Shown here: piece after piece, positions 1 to 8,293 of the stretch
Position numbering within the stretch: the stretch's first letter is position 1
How the letters are laid out: the number at the start of each line of letters is the position of its first letter
DNA from: Pseudomonadota bacterium
GTDB taxonomy: Bacteria > Pseudomonadota > Alphaproteobacteria > Acetobacterales > Acetobacteraceae
NCBI GenBank assembly: GCA_021845595.1
Contig: JAJZVV010000002.1
Location: 214,554-278,553 of the forward strand
DNA length: 64,000 nucleotides
Direction of reading: 5' to 3'
The notes under the pieces: model-generated
The model's database searches: none
The model's input: only the letters and a program-made list of their open reading frames with translations
What the model was told of the DNA's origin: nothing
Program-made: the position numbers and the translations under genes

Positions 1-318
1 GGCGAAGCTCTTGCTGCCCTCGAGCCGCGCCGCCGCCGCCGTGGGGCCGCAGCAGCGGATGCCGGCGGCGGCGAGGGCGTCGGCCAGCCCGGCGACCAGC
101 GGCGCCTCCGGCCCGGGCAGCACCAGATCGACATGGTGTTCGCGCGCGAACGCGACCAGGGCGGCGATGTCGCTGGCGCCGATCGGCAGATTCTCGGCCA
201 GTGCCGCGGTGCCCGGGTTGCCCGGAGCGCACCACAGCTTCGTCAGCAGCGAGCTGGCCGAGAGCGCCCAGCACAGCGCGTGCTCACGCCCGCCCGATCC
301 GACCACCAACACCCGCAT
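1..318 (-). CDS. purD: Phosphoribosylamine-glycine ligase, N-terminal part (cut by window edge)
   Basis: Joins 5-phosphoribosylamine and glycine using ATP to give GAR in cytoplasmic purine synthesis. Only the first 106 codons are visible because the gene runs off the left edge. The reading starts [19 protein letters not shown], the nucleotide-binding glycine motif that opens PurD proteins. It continues through the [13 protein letters not shown] segment and the [10 protein letters not shown] motif, both characteristic of the family. The start is the ATG at 318 on the minus strand. It is divergent from xseA with only 46 bp between the two starts, so both promoters must sit in or overlap that gap. 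Function is inferred from the N-terminal domain only; the ATP-grasp domain is outside the window. Confidence 0.93.
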   Translation of the reverse strand, partial: MRVLVVGSGGREHALCWALSASSLLTKLWCAPGNPGTAALAENLPIGASDIAALVAFAREHHVDLVLPGPEAPLVAGLADALAAAGIRCCGPTAAAARLEGSKSFA

Positions 319-364
319 GCGTCCCCCTGTTCTGCCGGCCCTGCGCATAGCATAGGCTGGCGGC

Positions 365-1819
365 ATGAACGACGCCCAGACCCCGCCGACCAGCGGCAAT
401 CTGCCCGAATTCACCGTCTCCGAGATTTCCGGGGCGGTGAAGCGCACGCTGGAAACCGCTTTTGCCCGCATCCGGGTGCGCGGCGAGCTGACCGAGGTCA
501 AGCGCTATCCGTCCGGCCACATCTATTTCTCGCTCAAGGACGAGGGCGGCAAGCTCGCCGCCGTGGCGTGGCGTTCGGCGGTGCCGCGGCTCGGGCTGGC
601 GCCGGAGAATGGCATCGAGGTCATCGCCACCGGGCGGATCTCCGCCTACGGCGAGCGTTCCAGCTACCAGCTCATCGTCGAGCGCCTCGACTATGCCGGC
701 GTCGGCGCCCTGCTGGCGCGGATCGAGGCGCTGCGCCTCAAGCTCGCCGCGGAGGGGCTGTTCGAGCGCCGGCGCAGCCTGCCGCTGCTGCCGCGCGTGA
801 TCGGGGTGGTCAGCTCCGAGCAGGGCGCGGTGATCCAGGACATCCGAACCACGATCGCCCGCCGCTTCCCGCGCCCGATCCTGCTCTGGCCGGTGCCGGT
901 CCAGGGCGAAGGCGCGGCCGAGCGCATCGCCGCCGCCATCCACGGGTTCTCGGCCCTGCCGGCGCAGGGCGCGGTGCCGCGGCCGGACGTGCTGATCGTC
1001 GCCCGCGGCGGCGGCAGCCTGGAAGACCTGATGGCCTTCAACGACGAGGCGGTGGTGCGCGCCGCGGCGGCCTGCACCATCCCGCTGATCTCCGCGGTCG
1101 GCCACGAGACCGACACCACGCTGATCGACCACGCCGCCGACCGCCGCGCGCCGACGCCGACGGCGGCGGCCGAGCTGGCGGTGCCGGTGCGGGCCGAACT
1201 CCTCGCCGATCTGCAGCACCGCGCCGCCCGCCTCGCCGCCGCCGCCAACGCCCTGGTCAAGGACCGTCGCCTGCGCCTGACCGCCGCGGCGCGCGCGCTG
1301 CCGGATCTGCCCGCGCTGCTCGGCACCTCGCGCCAGCGGCTCGATGACCGGTCCGAGCGCCTGGCGCTGGCCTTGCCCAACCTGGTCGTGGCCCGGCGCG
1401 CCGCGCTCGACCGTCTCGCCGCCCGCCTGCCGGGGCCGCAGGCGCTGCTCGATGCGCGGGCGGCGGCGCTCGCCCTGCTCGGCCAGCGCCTCGGTGCGGC
1501 CCTGCGCCACAGCATCGCCGGGCGCCGTCAGCGCGCTGCGCCGGCGATGGCCCGCCTGGGCCCGGCGCCGCTCCTCGCGCGGCTGCGCGAGGCCGGTGCG
1601 CGGCTCGAAGGGCTCGCCGCCCGGCTCGCTTCGGTCTCCCACGAGGCGGTGCTGGCCCGCGGCTTTGCGCTGGTCCTCGATGGCGGCGGCCGGCTGCTCA
1701 CCCGCGCGGGCGAGGTGGCGCCGGGCGCCCGGCTGCGCCTGCGCTTCGCCGATGGCGAGATCTCCGCCAGGGCCGAACGCGGCGCGGCCCCGCCCGGGCA
1801 GGGGGCGCTGCCGCTGTAA
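365..1819 (+). CDS. xseA: Exodeoxyribonuclease VII large subunit
   Basis: Catalytic subunit of exonuclease VII, which degrades single-stranded DNA to acid-soluble oligonucleotides and acts with several XseB subunits in repair. The 484-residue length fits the family. An N-terminal OB-fold covers roughly residues 18-115 ([15 protein letters not shown], then the [10 protein letters not shown] segment). The catalytic domain contains [14 protein letters not shown] near residue 220 and [20 protein letters not shown] near 245, both family signatures. The C-terminal part is an Ala/Leu/Arg-rich helical coiled region ending in a short beta-rich tail ([13 protein letters not shown]). No xseB is visible nearby. 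It is transcribed away from purD. Confidence 0.96.
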   Translation: MNDAQTPPTSGNLPEFTVSEISGAVKRTLETAFARIRVRGELTEVKRYPSGHIYFSLKDEGGKLAAVAWRSAVPRLGLAPENGIEVIATGRISAYGERSSYQLIVERLDYAGVGALLARIEALRLKLAAEGLFERRRSLPLLPRVIGVVSSEQGAVIQDIRTTIARRFPRPILLWPVPVQGEGAAERIAAAIHGFSALPAQGAVPRPDVLIVARGGGSLEDLMAFNDEAVVRAAAACTIPLISAVGHETDTTLIDHAADRRAPTPTAAAELAVPVRAELLADLQHRAARLAAAANALVKDRRLRLTAAARALPDLPALLGTSRQRLDDRSERLALALPNLVVARRAALDRLAARLPGPQALLDARAAALALLGQRLGAALRHSIAGRRQRAAPAMARLGPAPLLARLREAGARLEGLAARLASVSHEAVLARGFALVLDGGGRLLTRAGEVAPGARLRLRFADGEISARAERGAAPPGQGALPL

Positions 1820-1891
1820 CGGCCCGGCGAGGGCAGCGGCCCGGGTGCGATCGCGCTTTGACGCCGGCCGCCGCCCGGCTAGGCTGCCGCC

Positions 1892-2923
1892 ATGGATCAG
1901 GACAATCTGCGTACCATCATCGAGACCGATGTCGCCATCATCGGCGCCGGGCCGGTCGGCCTTTTCGCGGCGTTCGAATGCGGCATGCTGCGCCTGTCCT
2001 GCGTTCTGATCGACGCGCTGGATGCCGCGGGCGGGCAGTGCACGGCGCTCTATCCGGAGAAGCCGATCTACGACGTGCCCGGCTTTCCGCTGGTCGAGGC
2101 GGGGGCGCTGATCGAGCGGCTCGAGGAGCAGATCGCGCCCTTCAAGGTGCCGCGCCTGCTCGGGCGGCGCGTCGAGCGGCTGGCCGGCCGGTGCGGTGCG
2201 TTCGAGCTCGGCACCGACGCCGGGGACGTGGTGCGGGCGAAAGCCGTGATCGTCGCCGCCGGCGCCGGCGCCTTCGGGCCGAACCGGCCGCCGCTCGCCG
2301 ACCTCGCCGCCTACGAGGCGAGTGGCGCGGTGCAGTACTATGTGCGCAAGCGCGAGGATTTCCGCGGCCGGCGCGTGGTCATCGCCGGCGGGGGCGATTC
2401 GGCGGTGGACTGGGCGCTGGCGCTGCGCGGCATCGCGGCCGAGATTCTCGTCGTCCATCGCCGCCCGCGGTTCCGCGCCGCCCCGGAAAGCGCGGCCCAG
2501 CTCGACGCGGCGGCGGCGTGTGGCGAAGTGGAGCTCGTCATCCCCTACCAGCTCGCCGCGCTGCACGGCGCCGACGGCGCGCTGGAAGCGGTGGAGGTCG
2601 CCAGCCTGGAGGGTGAGCGCCGCATGCTCGCCGCCGACCGGCTGCTGCCGTTTTTCGGTCTCTCCACCGATCTCGGTCCGATCGCCGGATGGGGCCTCGA
2701 CCTCGCGCTGCACCATGTCCGCGTCGAGCCGGCGACCTGCCAGACCAGCCTGCCGGGCGTGTTCGCCATCGGCGATGTCGCGACCTATCCCGGCAAGCTG
2801 AAACTGATCCTGCAGGGATTTTCCGAGGCCGCGATGGCGGCGCACGCCATCCACCCGATCGTCCACCCGGGCCAGGCGCTGCATTTCCAGTATTCGACCT
2901 CGACCGGCGTGCCCGCGGCCTGA
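1892..2923 (+). CDS. Ferredoxin-NADP reductase, thioredoxin-reductase-like type
   Basis: Predicted FAD enzyme moving electrons between NADPH and ferredoxin or flavodoxin in the cytoplasm. The 343 residues hold an FAD-binding GAGPVGLFAAFECG motif near residue 17 and an NADPH-binding GGGDSAVDWALAL motif near 166. FAIGDVATYPGKLKLI lies near the C-terminus and helps bind FAD. The GGQCTALYPEKPIYDVPG segment is typical of TrxR-like ferredoxin reductases. The redox CxxC of true thioredoxin reductases is absent from the NADPH domain, which argues against TrxB. The ATG at 1892 gives the full FAD motif. It lies 72 bp after xseA and convergent to nudC, 18 bp away. Confidence 0.9.
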   Translation: MDQDNLRTIIETDVAIIGAGPVGLFAAFECGMLRLSCVLIDALDAAGGQCTALYPEKPIYDVPGFPLVEAGALIERLEEQIAPFKVPRLLGRRVERLAGRCGAFELGTDAGDVVRAKAVIVAAGAGAFGPNRPPLADLAAYEASGAVQYYVRKREDFRGRRVVIAGGGDSAVDWALALRGIAAEILVVHRRPRFRAAPESAAQLDAAAACGEVELVIPYQLAALHGADGALEAVEVASLEGERRMLAADRLLPFFGLSTDLGPIAGWGLDLALHHVRVEPATCQTSLPGVFAIGDVATYPGKLKLILQGFSEAAMAAHAIHPIVHPGQALHFQYSTSTGVPAA

Positions 2924-2941
2924 TCCGGTCGGGCCCGGCGG

Positions 2942-3868
2942 CTATTCGGCTGCCATCCAATCCTCGATCAGCCGCCGCGCGATCGAGTCGCCGCGTGGCA
3001 GCAGGAAGCCGTGATCCTTGTGGTTGCGGATCTCGGCGCGGCTGAACCAGCGCGCATCGCGCAGTTCCTCGGGGTCGATGTTGATCTCGTCGCTGAGACC
3101 CTCGGCATAGAAGCCGAGCATGATCGAGGCCGGGAACGGCCACGGCTGGCTCGAATGATAGACCACGCGCCCGACCCGCACGCCGGATTCCTCGAACACC
3201 TCGCGCGCCACCGCTTCCTCCAGATTCTCGCCCGGCTCGACGAAGCCGGCGAGGGTGGAATACATGTTGGCGCGCGGAAACCGGTGCGAGTGCCCGAGCA
3301 GCGCCCGCCCGCCGCGCACGACCAGCATGATCACCGCCGGGTCGGTGCGGGGGAAATGCTGCGCCTGGCAGGCGCCGCAGACCATCACGTGGCCGGCGCT
3401 GCGCGGCGTGCAGGTGCCGCCGCAGACGCCGCAGAAGCGATGCCGGGTGCGCCAGTGCATCAGCCCGCGGGCGTGGGCGAGGATGGCGGCGTCGCTGGCG
3501 GAGAGCGTGCCGGCGACGCCGCGCAGATCCTCGAACGCGCCCAACCCCTCGGGCAGCAGCGGCAGCGGCTCCTCGGCCGCGCTCAGGTCGACGGCGAAGA
3601 CCGCGCGCTCGCCCAGCAGCCCGAGAAATGCCCACGGCTCGCCGGTCGCGCGGCTCGGCGCGGCGGCGGGGGCGGCGACGAAGACCGCTTCCGGCTGCCC
3701 GTCGGCGAGGCCGCGCAGCAAGCTGCGGCCACGCCAGACGGGGACGAAGAGGCTGCCCGGATTGTCCAGCGCGGCCTCGATCCAGGCCGCATCCTCACGC
3801 CGGAGAACCGCCCGGTCGAGCGGGTTGCCGGTGTAGGCGTTGGCACGGGACGGGCCGGAGGGGAACAC
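2942..3868 (-). CDS. nudC: NADH pyrophosphatase (Nudix hydrolase NudC)
   Basis: Hydrolyses NAD(H) to NMN(H) and AMP; NudC homologues also remove NAD caps from RNA. The 308-residue protein has the expected order. An N-terminal NUDIX-like domain is followed by a zinc ribbon (CGVCGGTC then VCGACQAQHFPR). The Nudix box reads GFVEPGENLEEAVAREVFEE, giving the GX5EX7REUXEEXGU pattern with all acidic metal ligands. After it comes SQPWPFPASIMLGF, the SQPWPFPxS motif that marks NADH specificity. The start is GTG at 3868, preceded by an AGAGG-like site. It ends 46 bp before the 3' end of rne on the same strand order and may be co-transcribed downstream of it. Confidence 0.95.
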   Translation of the reverse strand: MFPSGPSRANAYTGNPLDRAVLRREDAAWIEAALDNPGSLFVPVWRGRSLLRGLADGQPEAVFVAAPAAAPSRATGEPWAFLGLLGERAVFAVDLSAAEEPLPLLPEGLGAFEDLRGVAGTLSASDAAILAHARGLMHWRTRHRFCGVCGGTCTPRSAGHVMVCGACQAQHFPRTDPAVIMLVVRGGRALLGHSHRFPRANMYSTLAGFVEPGENLEEAVAREVFEESGVRVGRVVYHSSQPWPFPASIMLGFYAEGLSDEINIDPEELRDARWFSRAEIRNHKDHGFLLPRGDSIARRLIEDWMAAE

Positions 3869-3914
3869 GGCGATGCCTCTTGGCTCAGGGCGGGGGTCAG
3901 GTTTCAGCGACGGC

Positions 3915-6902
3915 TCAACGGCGCCACCAGCCGCGCTTTTTCTCCGCGCTCACCGGATCGCGGCCGATGACGATCGGGCGGATCGCCGGCTCGGCCGCTT
4001 CGGGTTCCGCTGTCTCTGGCTCGGCCGTCTCTGGCTCGGCAGCCTCTGGCGCCGGGTTCGCGGCTGCGATCTCCGGCGCCGGCACCAGCACCGGCACCGG
4101 CTCGGCGGGCGGGGGGGGTATGACCGCTTCCGCGAGCGTGGCCGTCCCGGCATCGGGCACGGTGACCGCGTCGATCGGAATGGCGATCGGTTCGGAGATC
4201 GGTGCGGCGGCGGGCGCGGGCTTCGGTGCCGACCGGCGCCGCGGTGCTGGAGGCGGCGGCGGCGCCGCGGGCGGGGGCGAGAGCTCGCCTTCCAGTGCCT
4301 GATCGATCGCCGCGTAGATGTCGAAGGCCACGCCGCCGAACGGATTAGCCGGGGTCGGGCCGGTATAGGACGCGGCCGGCGGTTCGTCGGCGATGCCGAT
4401 GGCGGGCTCGGCGGCCGCGCCCGACCGGCGCCGTCCGCCGCGTCGCGTCCGCTTGCGCGGCGCGGTGGCCTCGGCCGCCACGGCTTCATCGGCCGCTGCT
4501 GCGGCGGCGATCGTCAGGGTATCGATGGGCTCAGCGGCGGGCGCCTCGGCACCATCGGCCACGGTCTCCGCCAACGGCGCTTCGGCCGCGTCATGCGCCA
4601 CGCCGTCGCCCGCAGCTCCGAGGGCGTCCCCAATGGCGTCCCCAATGGCATCCTCGCCGGCGCCTTCGATGGCCGTCTCGGGCGCGCCCTCCTCGCGCCG
4701 TCCCCCGCGCCGCCGCCGACGGCGACGGCGACGGCGGCGTTCGGCGTCCTCGCCGGCCGCGCTGTCCTCGCCGGCTGCGGCCGGAACCGGCGCCGCCTCG
4801 GCGAGCACGGGCTCCTCGGCGATCTCGTGCTCCGGTTCCGCCGGCAGCGCCGGGGCAAAATCCGGGGTCACCGCTGCCGGCGCTTCGATCGCCGACGGCG
4901 CGCGCAGGCGCTCGATGCGGATCTGCGGCGGGCGCAGGCTGTCATCGGCGGCGAAGCTCACGCGCATGCCGCTGCGCTGCTCGATCTCGCCCAGCCGGTC
5001 GCGCTTGTGGTTCAGGATGTAGAAGGCGACGGCGCCGGCGACATGGACCAGAATCTCGCCGGCGCGCCGCTTGGCGCCTTCCTCGTCGATGCTCCGCAGC
5101 ACGTGCAGGGCCGCATTCTCGGTCGAGCGCACGTGGCCGAGGCCGCCGCAATGCGGGCAGGTGACGAGGCTGGTCTCGGCGAGCGAGGGCCGCAGCCGCT
5201 GACGGCTCATTTCGAGCAGGCCGAAATGGCTGATATGGCCGATCTGGATGCGGGCGCGGTCGCCTTTCAGCGCCTCCTTCAGCCGGCGCTCGACCATCGC
5301 GTTGTGCTTCTTCGACTCCATGTCGATGAAATCGATGACGATCAGCCCGGCGAGGTCGCGCAGACGCAGCTGCCGCGCCACTTCCTCCGCCGCCTCCATG
5401 TTGGTGCGCAGCGCGGTGTCTTCGATGTTGCGCTCGCGCGTCGAGCGGCCGGAATTGACGTCGATCGCGACCAGCGCTTCGGCCTGGTTGATGACCAGAT
5501 AACCGCCGGAGCGCAGCGGCACGGTCGGCGACAGCATCGCATCGAGCTGCGCCTCGACCTGGTGGCGGGCGAACAGCGACTGTCCGCCGGGGCCGTCGTC
5601 GCGCCAGGCGATCACCTTGCGGGCGTGCGTCGGCATCAGCATGCGCATGAACTCGTGCGCGGCCTGGAAGCCGGCTTCGCCATCGACGACCACTTCGTCG
5701 AGATCGCGCGAATAGACATCGCGGATGGCGCGCTTGATGAGCGAGGCTTCCTCGTAGATCAGCGCTGGCGCCACCGACCGCATCGTCGTTTCGCGTATGT
5801 CGTCCCACAGGCGCAGGAGATATTCGCAGTCGCGCTTGATCTCGGGCTTCGGCCGGTTGGCGCCGGCGGTGCGGACGATCAGGCCCATCGTGTCGGGGAT
5901 CTCGAACTCGCCGACGATATCCTTCAGCCGCCTGCGATCGGCGGCCGAGGTGATCTTGCGCGAAATGCCGCCGCCGCGCGGCGAGTTCGGCATCAGCACA
6001 CAGAACCGGCCGGCGAGCGAAATATAGGTGGTGAGGGCGGCGCCTTTGTTGCTGCGCTCCTCCTTGATCACCTGCACCAGAAGAATCTGGCGCCGATGGA
6101 TGACTTCCTGAATCTTGTAGTTGCGCAGGAAGCGCGGCGGAATGCGGCGCTCGCGCATCTCGTCGGCGCCATCGGCGCCATCGGCGTCTCCGCCCACCGT
6201 TTCCGGCGGCGGCGCGTCGCTGGCAACCTCGTCGAGACCGCCTTCGCCGGACGGCGCCTCATCGCTCGCCGCTTGCTCCTCGCCGGCCGCGCGTTCGCCG
6301 GTGCCGTCCGCGTCCTCGCCGTCGCCGGAGGGCACAGGCTCGTCCGCGGACGCGATCGCCTCGCCGGCGAGCCGATCGGCCAGGATGGCCGCCGGCATTG
6401 CCGACGCCGCAAGCGGCTCCGGCGGGGTGTCGTCGGTTGCGTGACCGGCCGATTCCGGTGTGACGTGCGGCTCGGCATGCGCCTCGATTGGGGTCTCGGC
6501 GAGCGTCTCGGGCGGCGGCGCGGCCTCGCTCGGGGGTTCGGCGCCGGCCGCCTCCGCGGCCACCGGCGCTTCGAGCGTGTCCTCCGCCTCGTCGCGGGCG
6601 GCTTCGTCGCGCGCCTCCTGGACCTGCATCGCCAGCAGGCGCTGCCGGTCCGCGATGGGAATTTGGTAATAGTCCGGATGGATTTCGCCGAACGCGAGGA
6701 ACCCGTGCCGGTTGCCGCCGTATTCGATGAAGGCGGCCTGGAGACTCGGCTCTACGCGGACGACCCGGGCAAGGTAGATATTTCCCTTGATTTGCCGCTT
6801 GGTCGAGGTTTCTACGTCGAAATCTTCGAGGCGATTACCATCCAGCACGACGACGCGGGTTTCTTCCGCGTGCGTTGCATCGATCAGCATACGTTTGGTC
6901 AT
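3915..6902 (-). CDS. rne: Ribonuclease E/G, with long acidic insertion in S1 domain
   Basis: Endoribonuclease for mRNA turnover and rRNA/tRNA processing, and scaffold of the degradosome. The 995 residues start MTKRMLIDATHAEETRVVVL. The S1 domain begins near residue 38 (GNIYLARVVRVEPSLQAAF). It is interrupted from about 93 to 250 by Ala/Glu/Pro-rich acidic sequence, then resumes near residue 263 (KIQEVIHRRQILLVQVIKEE). Catalytic aspartates fit D481 (LVAIDVNSG) and D524 (LIVIDFIDM). The Zn-link is CPHCGG at 582-587. The C-terminal 350 residues are low-complexity with Arg-rich blocks (about 12 consecutive Arg near 740) and AEPET repeats, as expected for a disordered scaffold. It lacks a strong Shine-Dalgarno; the upstream non-coding region is about 500 bp. 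Confidence 0.95.
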   Translation of the reverse strand: MTKRMLIDATHAEETRVVVLDGNRLEDFDVETSTKRQIKGNIYLARVVRVEPSLQAAFIEYGGNRHGFLAFGEIHPDYYQIPIADRQRLLAMQVQEARDEAARDEAEDTLEAPVAAEAAGAEPPSEAAPPPETLAETPIEAHAEPHVTPESAGHATDDTPPEPLAASAMPAAILADRLAGEAIASADEPVPSGDGEDADGTGERAAGEEQAASDEAPSGEGGLDEVASDAPPPETVGGDADGADGADEMRERRIPPRFLRNYKIQEVIHRRQILLVQVIKEERSNKGAALTTYISLAGRFCVLMPNSPRGGGISRKITSAADRRRLKDIVGEFEIPDTMGLIVRTAGANRPKPEIKRDCEYLLRLWDDIRETTMRSVAPALIYEEASLIKRAIRDVYSRDLDEVVVDGEAGFQAAHEFMRMLMPTHARKVIAWRDDGPGGQSLFARHQVEAQLDAMLSPTVPLRSGGYLVINQAEALVAIDVNSGRSTRERNIEDTALRTNMEAAEEVARQLRLRDLAGLIVIDFIDMESKKHNAMVERRLKEALKGDRARIQIGHISHFGLLEMSRQRLRPSLAETSLVTCPHCGGLGHVRSTENAALHVLRSIDEEGAKRRAGEILVHVAGAVAFYILNHKRDRLGEIEQRSGMRVSFAADDSLRPPQIRIERLRAPSAIEAPAAVTPDFAPALPAEPEHEIAEEPVLAEAAPVPAAAGEDSAAGEDAERRRRRRRRRRRGGRREEGAPETAIEGAGEDAIGDAIGDALGAAGDGVAHDAAEAPLAETVADGAEAPAAEPIDTLTIAAAAAADEAVAAEATAPRKRTRRGGRRRSGAAAEPAIGIADEPPAASYTGPTPANPFGGVAFDIYAAIDQALEGELSPPPAAPPPPPAPRRRSAPKPAPAAAPISEPIAIPIDAVTVPDAGTATLAEAVIPPPPAEPVPVLVPAPEIAAANPAPEAAEPETAEPETAEPEAAEPAIRPIVIGRDPVSAEKKRGWWRR

Positions 6903-7401
6903 TCAATCCGAAACTCCGCCTCATCGCCAGGCCGCGCGGCGCGCGCGCGGCTCGATGGCGGGAGGATGTTGGGTGTGGGGGTAAGCGGGAGGGTGGGGTC
7001 TGGCCCGACGGCGCACCGCTTGCTTCCCCGCCGCACGGCGCGGCGAACGCCCACCTGCCGCGAATGGCGGCGGGGCAGACATTGCGGGGGAAAGGCAGGG
7101 CGGCGGCCATCGGTCCTTGGGCGTAGGGTGGGCGCGTCGCAATCGGCGGCGTCGCCCGGGGTTCGTCTGCGCGAATTCGGCTCGCAGCGAGCGGAAACCT
7201 TAGCCGGCGCCATTGGCGCGCGACAGCCCGGCGAGGCAGGAGACGTTGACCGTCCCTTGGACTCCATGCGCCTGACATGGAACCAACATGGACCAAACCG
7301 CCCTTCACCGCAAGCCATCGTGGCCGTGCTGCCACATGTCATTATATTCATCAGAGCCGAAGCTCCGATTCCAGATCCATCGTGTTAAGGTCGGCGCCGA
7401 G
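6903..7401. other. Divergent intergenic region between rne and cell-wall amidase
   Basis: 499 bp without a convincing gene. It separates the rne start from the amidase start, so it should hold both promoters and the rne 5' leader; RNase E leaders in other bacteria are long and autoregulatory. A TATATT box at 7343-7348 could be a -10 for the amidase, but no good -35 sits 17 bp upstream. Open frames here are shadows without ribosome sites. Confidence 0.5.
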
Positions 7402-8256
7402 ATGTCGAACGACAGGTTCTTCCCGCGTCGGTTGTTGATTGGCCCGGGCCTGCTCGCCAGCTTCCTCCTGCCGGCGGAGCTGCGCCCGCTCATGGCTGAG
7501 GCGCGCCCAACGCATCGTCCGGCGGGGCCGGCGGCGAACCACCGCGCCGTGCCGCCGGGCCGGCTGGTGATGCTCGATCCTGGCCACGGCGGCAAGGACC
7601 CGGGGGCGATCGGCGTCTCCGGCACGTACGAGAAGCACATCGCGCTGGCCGCGGCCCTCGAGCTCAAGCGCCAGCTCGAGGCGACGGGCCAGTATCGCGT
7701 CGAGCTGACGCGCCGGCGGGACGTGTTCATCCCGCTCGAATCCCGCGTCGGCCATGCCCAGGCGCGCGGCGCGGCCCTGTTCGTTTCCATGCACGCCGAC
7801 GCACTGCCCGACCATGGCGTGCGCGGGGCCAGCGTCTACACGCTTGCCGCCCATGCGTCCGATGCCCAGTCGGCGCAGCTCGCACTGCGCGAGAACGCCG
7901 CCGACCGGTTCGCCGGCCGCGCCTTCCACGGCATGTCGCCGGAGGTGGCGCAGATCCTCGCCAGCCTGGTGCGGCGCGAGACCCGTCTCGGCTCGGCGAA
8001 AATGGCGCGGGACATGGTCGGTGCGCTCGAGACGAGCGTGCCCGTGCTGCCCAACCCCGAGCGCCATGCCGGCTTCGTCGTGCTCAAGGCCGCCGACGTG
8101 CCGAGCGTGCTGGTGGAGATGGGCTTCATGTCCAACCGGCAGGACGAGGCGGCGCTGCGCCGGACGGAGCACCGCGTGCGCCTCGCGGCGGCGATGCGCC
8201 GGGCGGTCGAGGCCTATTTCGCCACCTCCGACCATCTCGCGCGAATGGCAGGCTGA
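7402..8256 (+). CDS. N-acetylmuramoyl-L-alanine amidase (Amidase_3, AmiA/B/C type)
   Basis: Periplasmic zinc amidase that cleaves the MurNAc-L-Ala bond and separates daughter cells. The chosen ATG at 7402 gives 284 residues and a twin-arginine-like leader (FPRRLLIGPGLLASFLLPAE). An earlier in-frame start at 7288 would add 38 unlikely residues before it. Zinc-site motifs are visible: LVMLDPGHGGKDPGAIG (first His and Asp/Glu region), EKHIALAAALELK, FVSMHADALPD (His), and the catalytic VLVEMGFMSNRQDE near the C-terminus. Family members with this layout are AmiC-like; I give no symbol to avoid confusion with the amide sensor amiC elsewhere in the window. It is followed by a penicillin-binding protein, a frequent alphaproteobacterial pairing. 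Confidence 0.92.
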   Translation: MSNDRFFPRRLLIGPGLLASFLLPAELRPLMAEARPTHRPAGPAANHRAVPPGRLVMLDPGHGGKDPGAIGVSGTYEKHIALAAALELKRQLEATGQYRVELTRRRDVFIPLESRVGHAQARGAALFVSMHADALPDHGVRGASVYTLAAHASDAQSAQLALRENAADRFAGRAFHGMSPEVAQILASLVRRETRLGSAKMARDMVGALETSVPVLPNPERHAGFVVLKAADVPSVLVEMGFMSNRQDEAALRRTEHRVRLAAAMRRAVEAYFATSDHLARMAG

Positions 8257-8293
8257 CCGTCGAGGCCCCTACGCGCCGGCGCGGCGATTGTGT

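Noticed and set aside
284..2884. 866-residue minus-strand open frame over xseA and the reductase
   Set aside because: High-GC shadow: Arg/Gly/Ala-rich translation, no motif; recognised genes lie on the plus strand.
7247..7285. TTGACC at 7253 as -35 of a promoter for the cell-wall amidase
   Set aside because: No acceptable -10 at 16-18 bp spacing.
3840..7388. 1182-residue plus-strand open frame across rne
   Set aside because: Antisense shadow of RNase E; composition Arg/Gly-rich and no domain.
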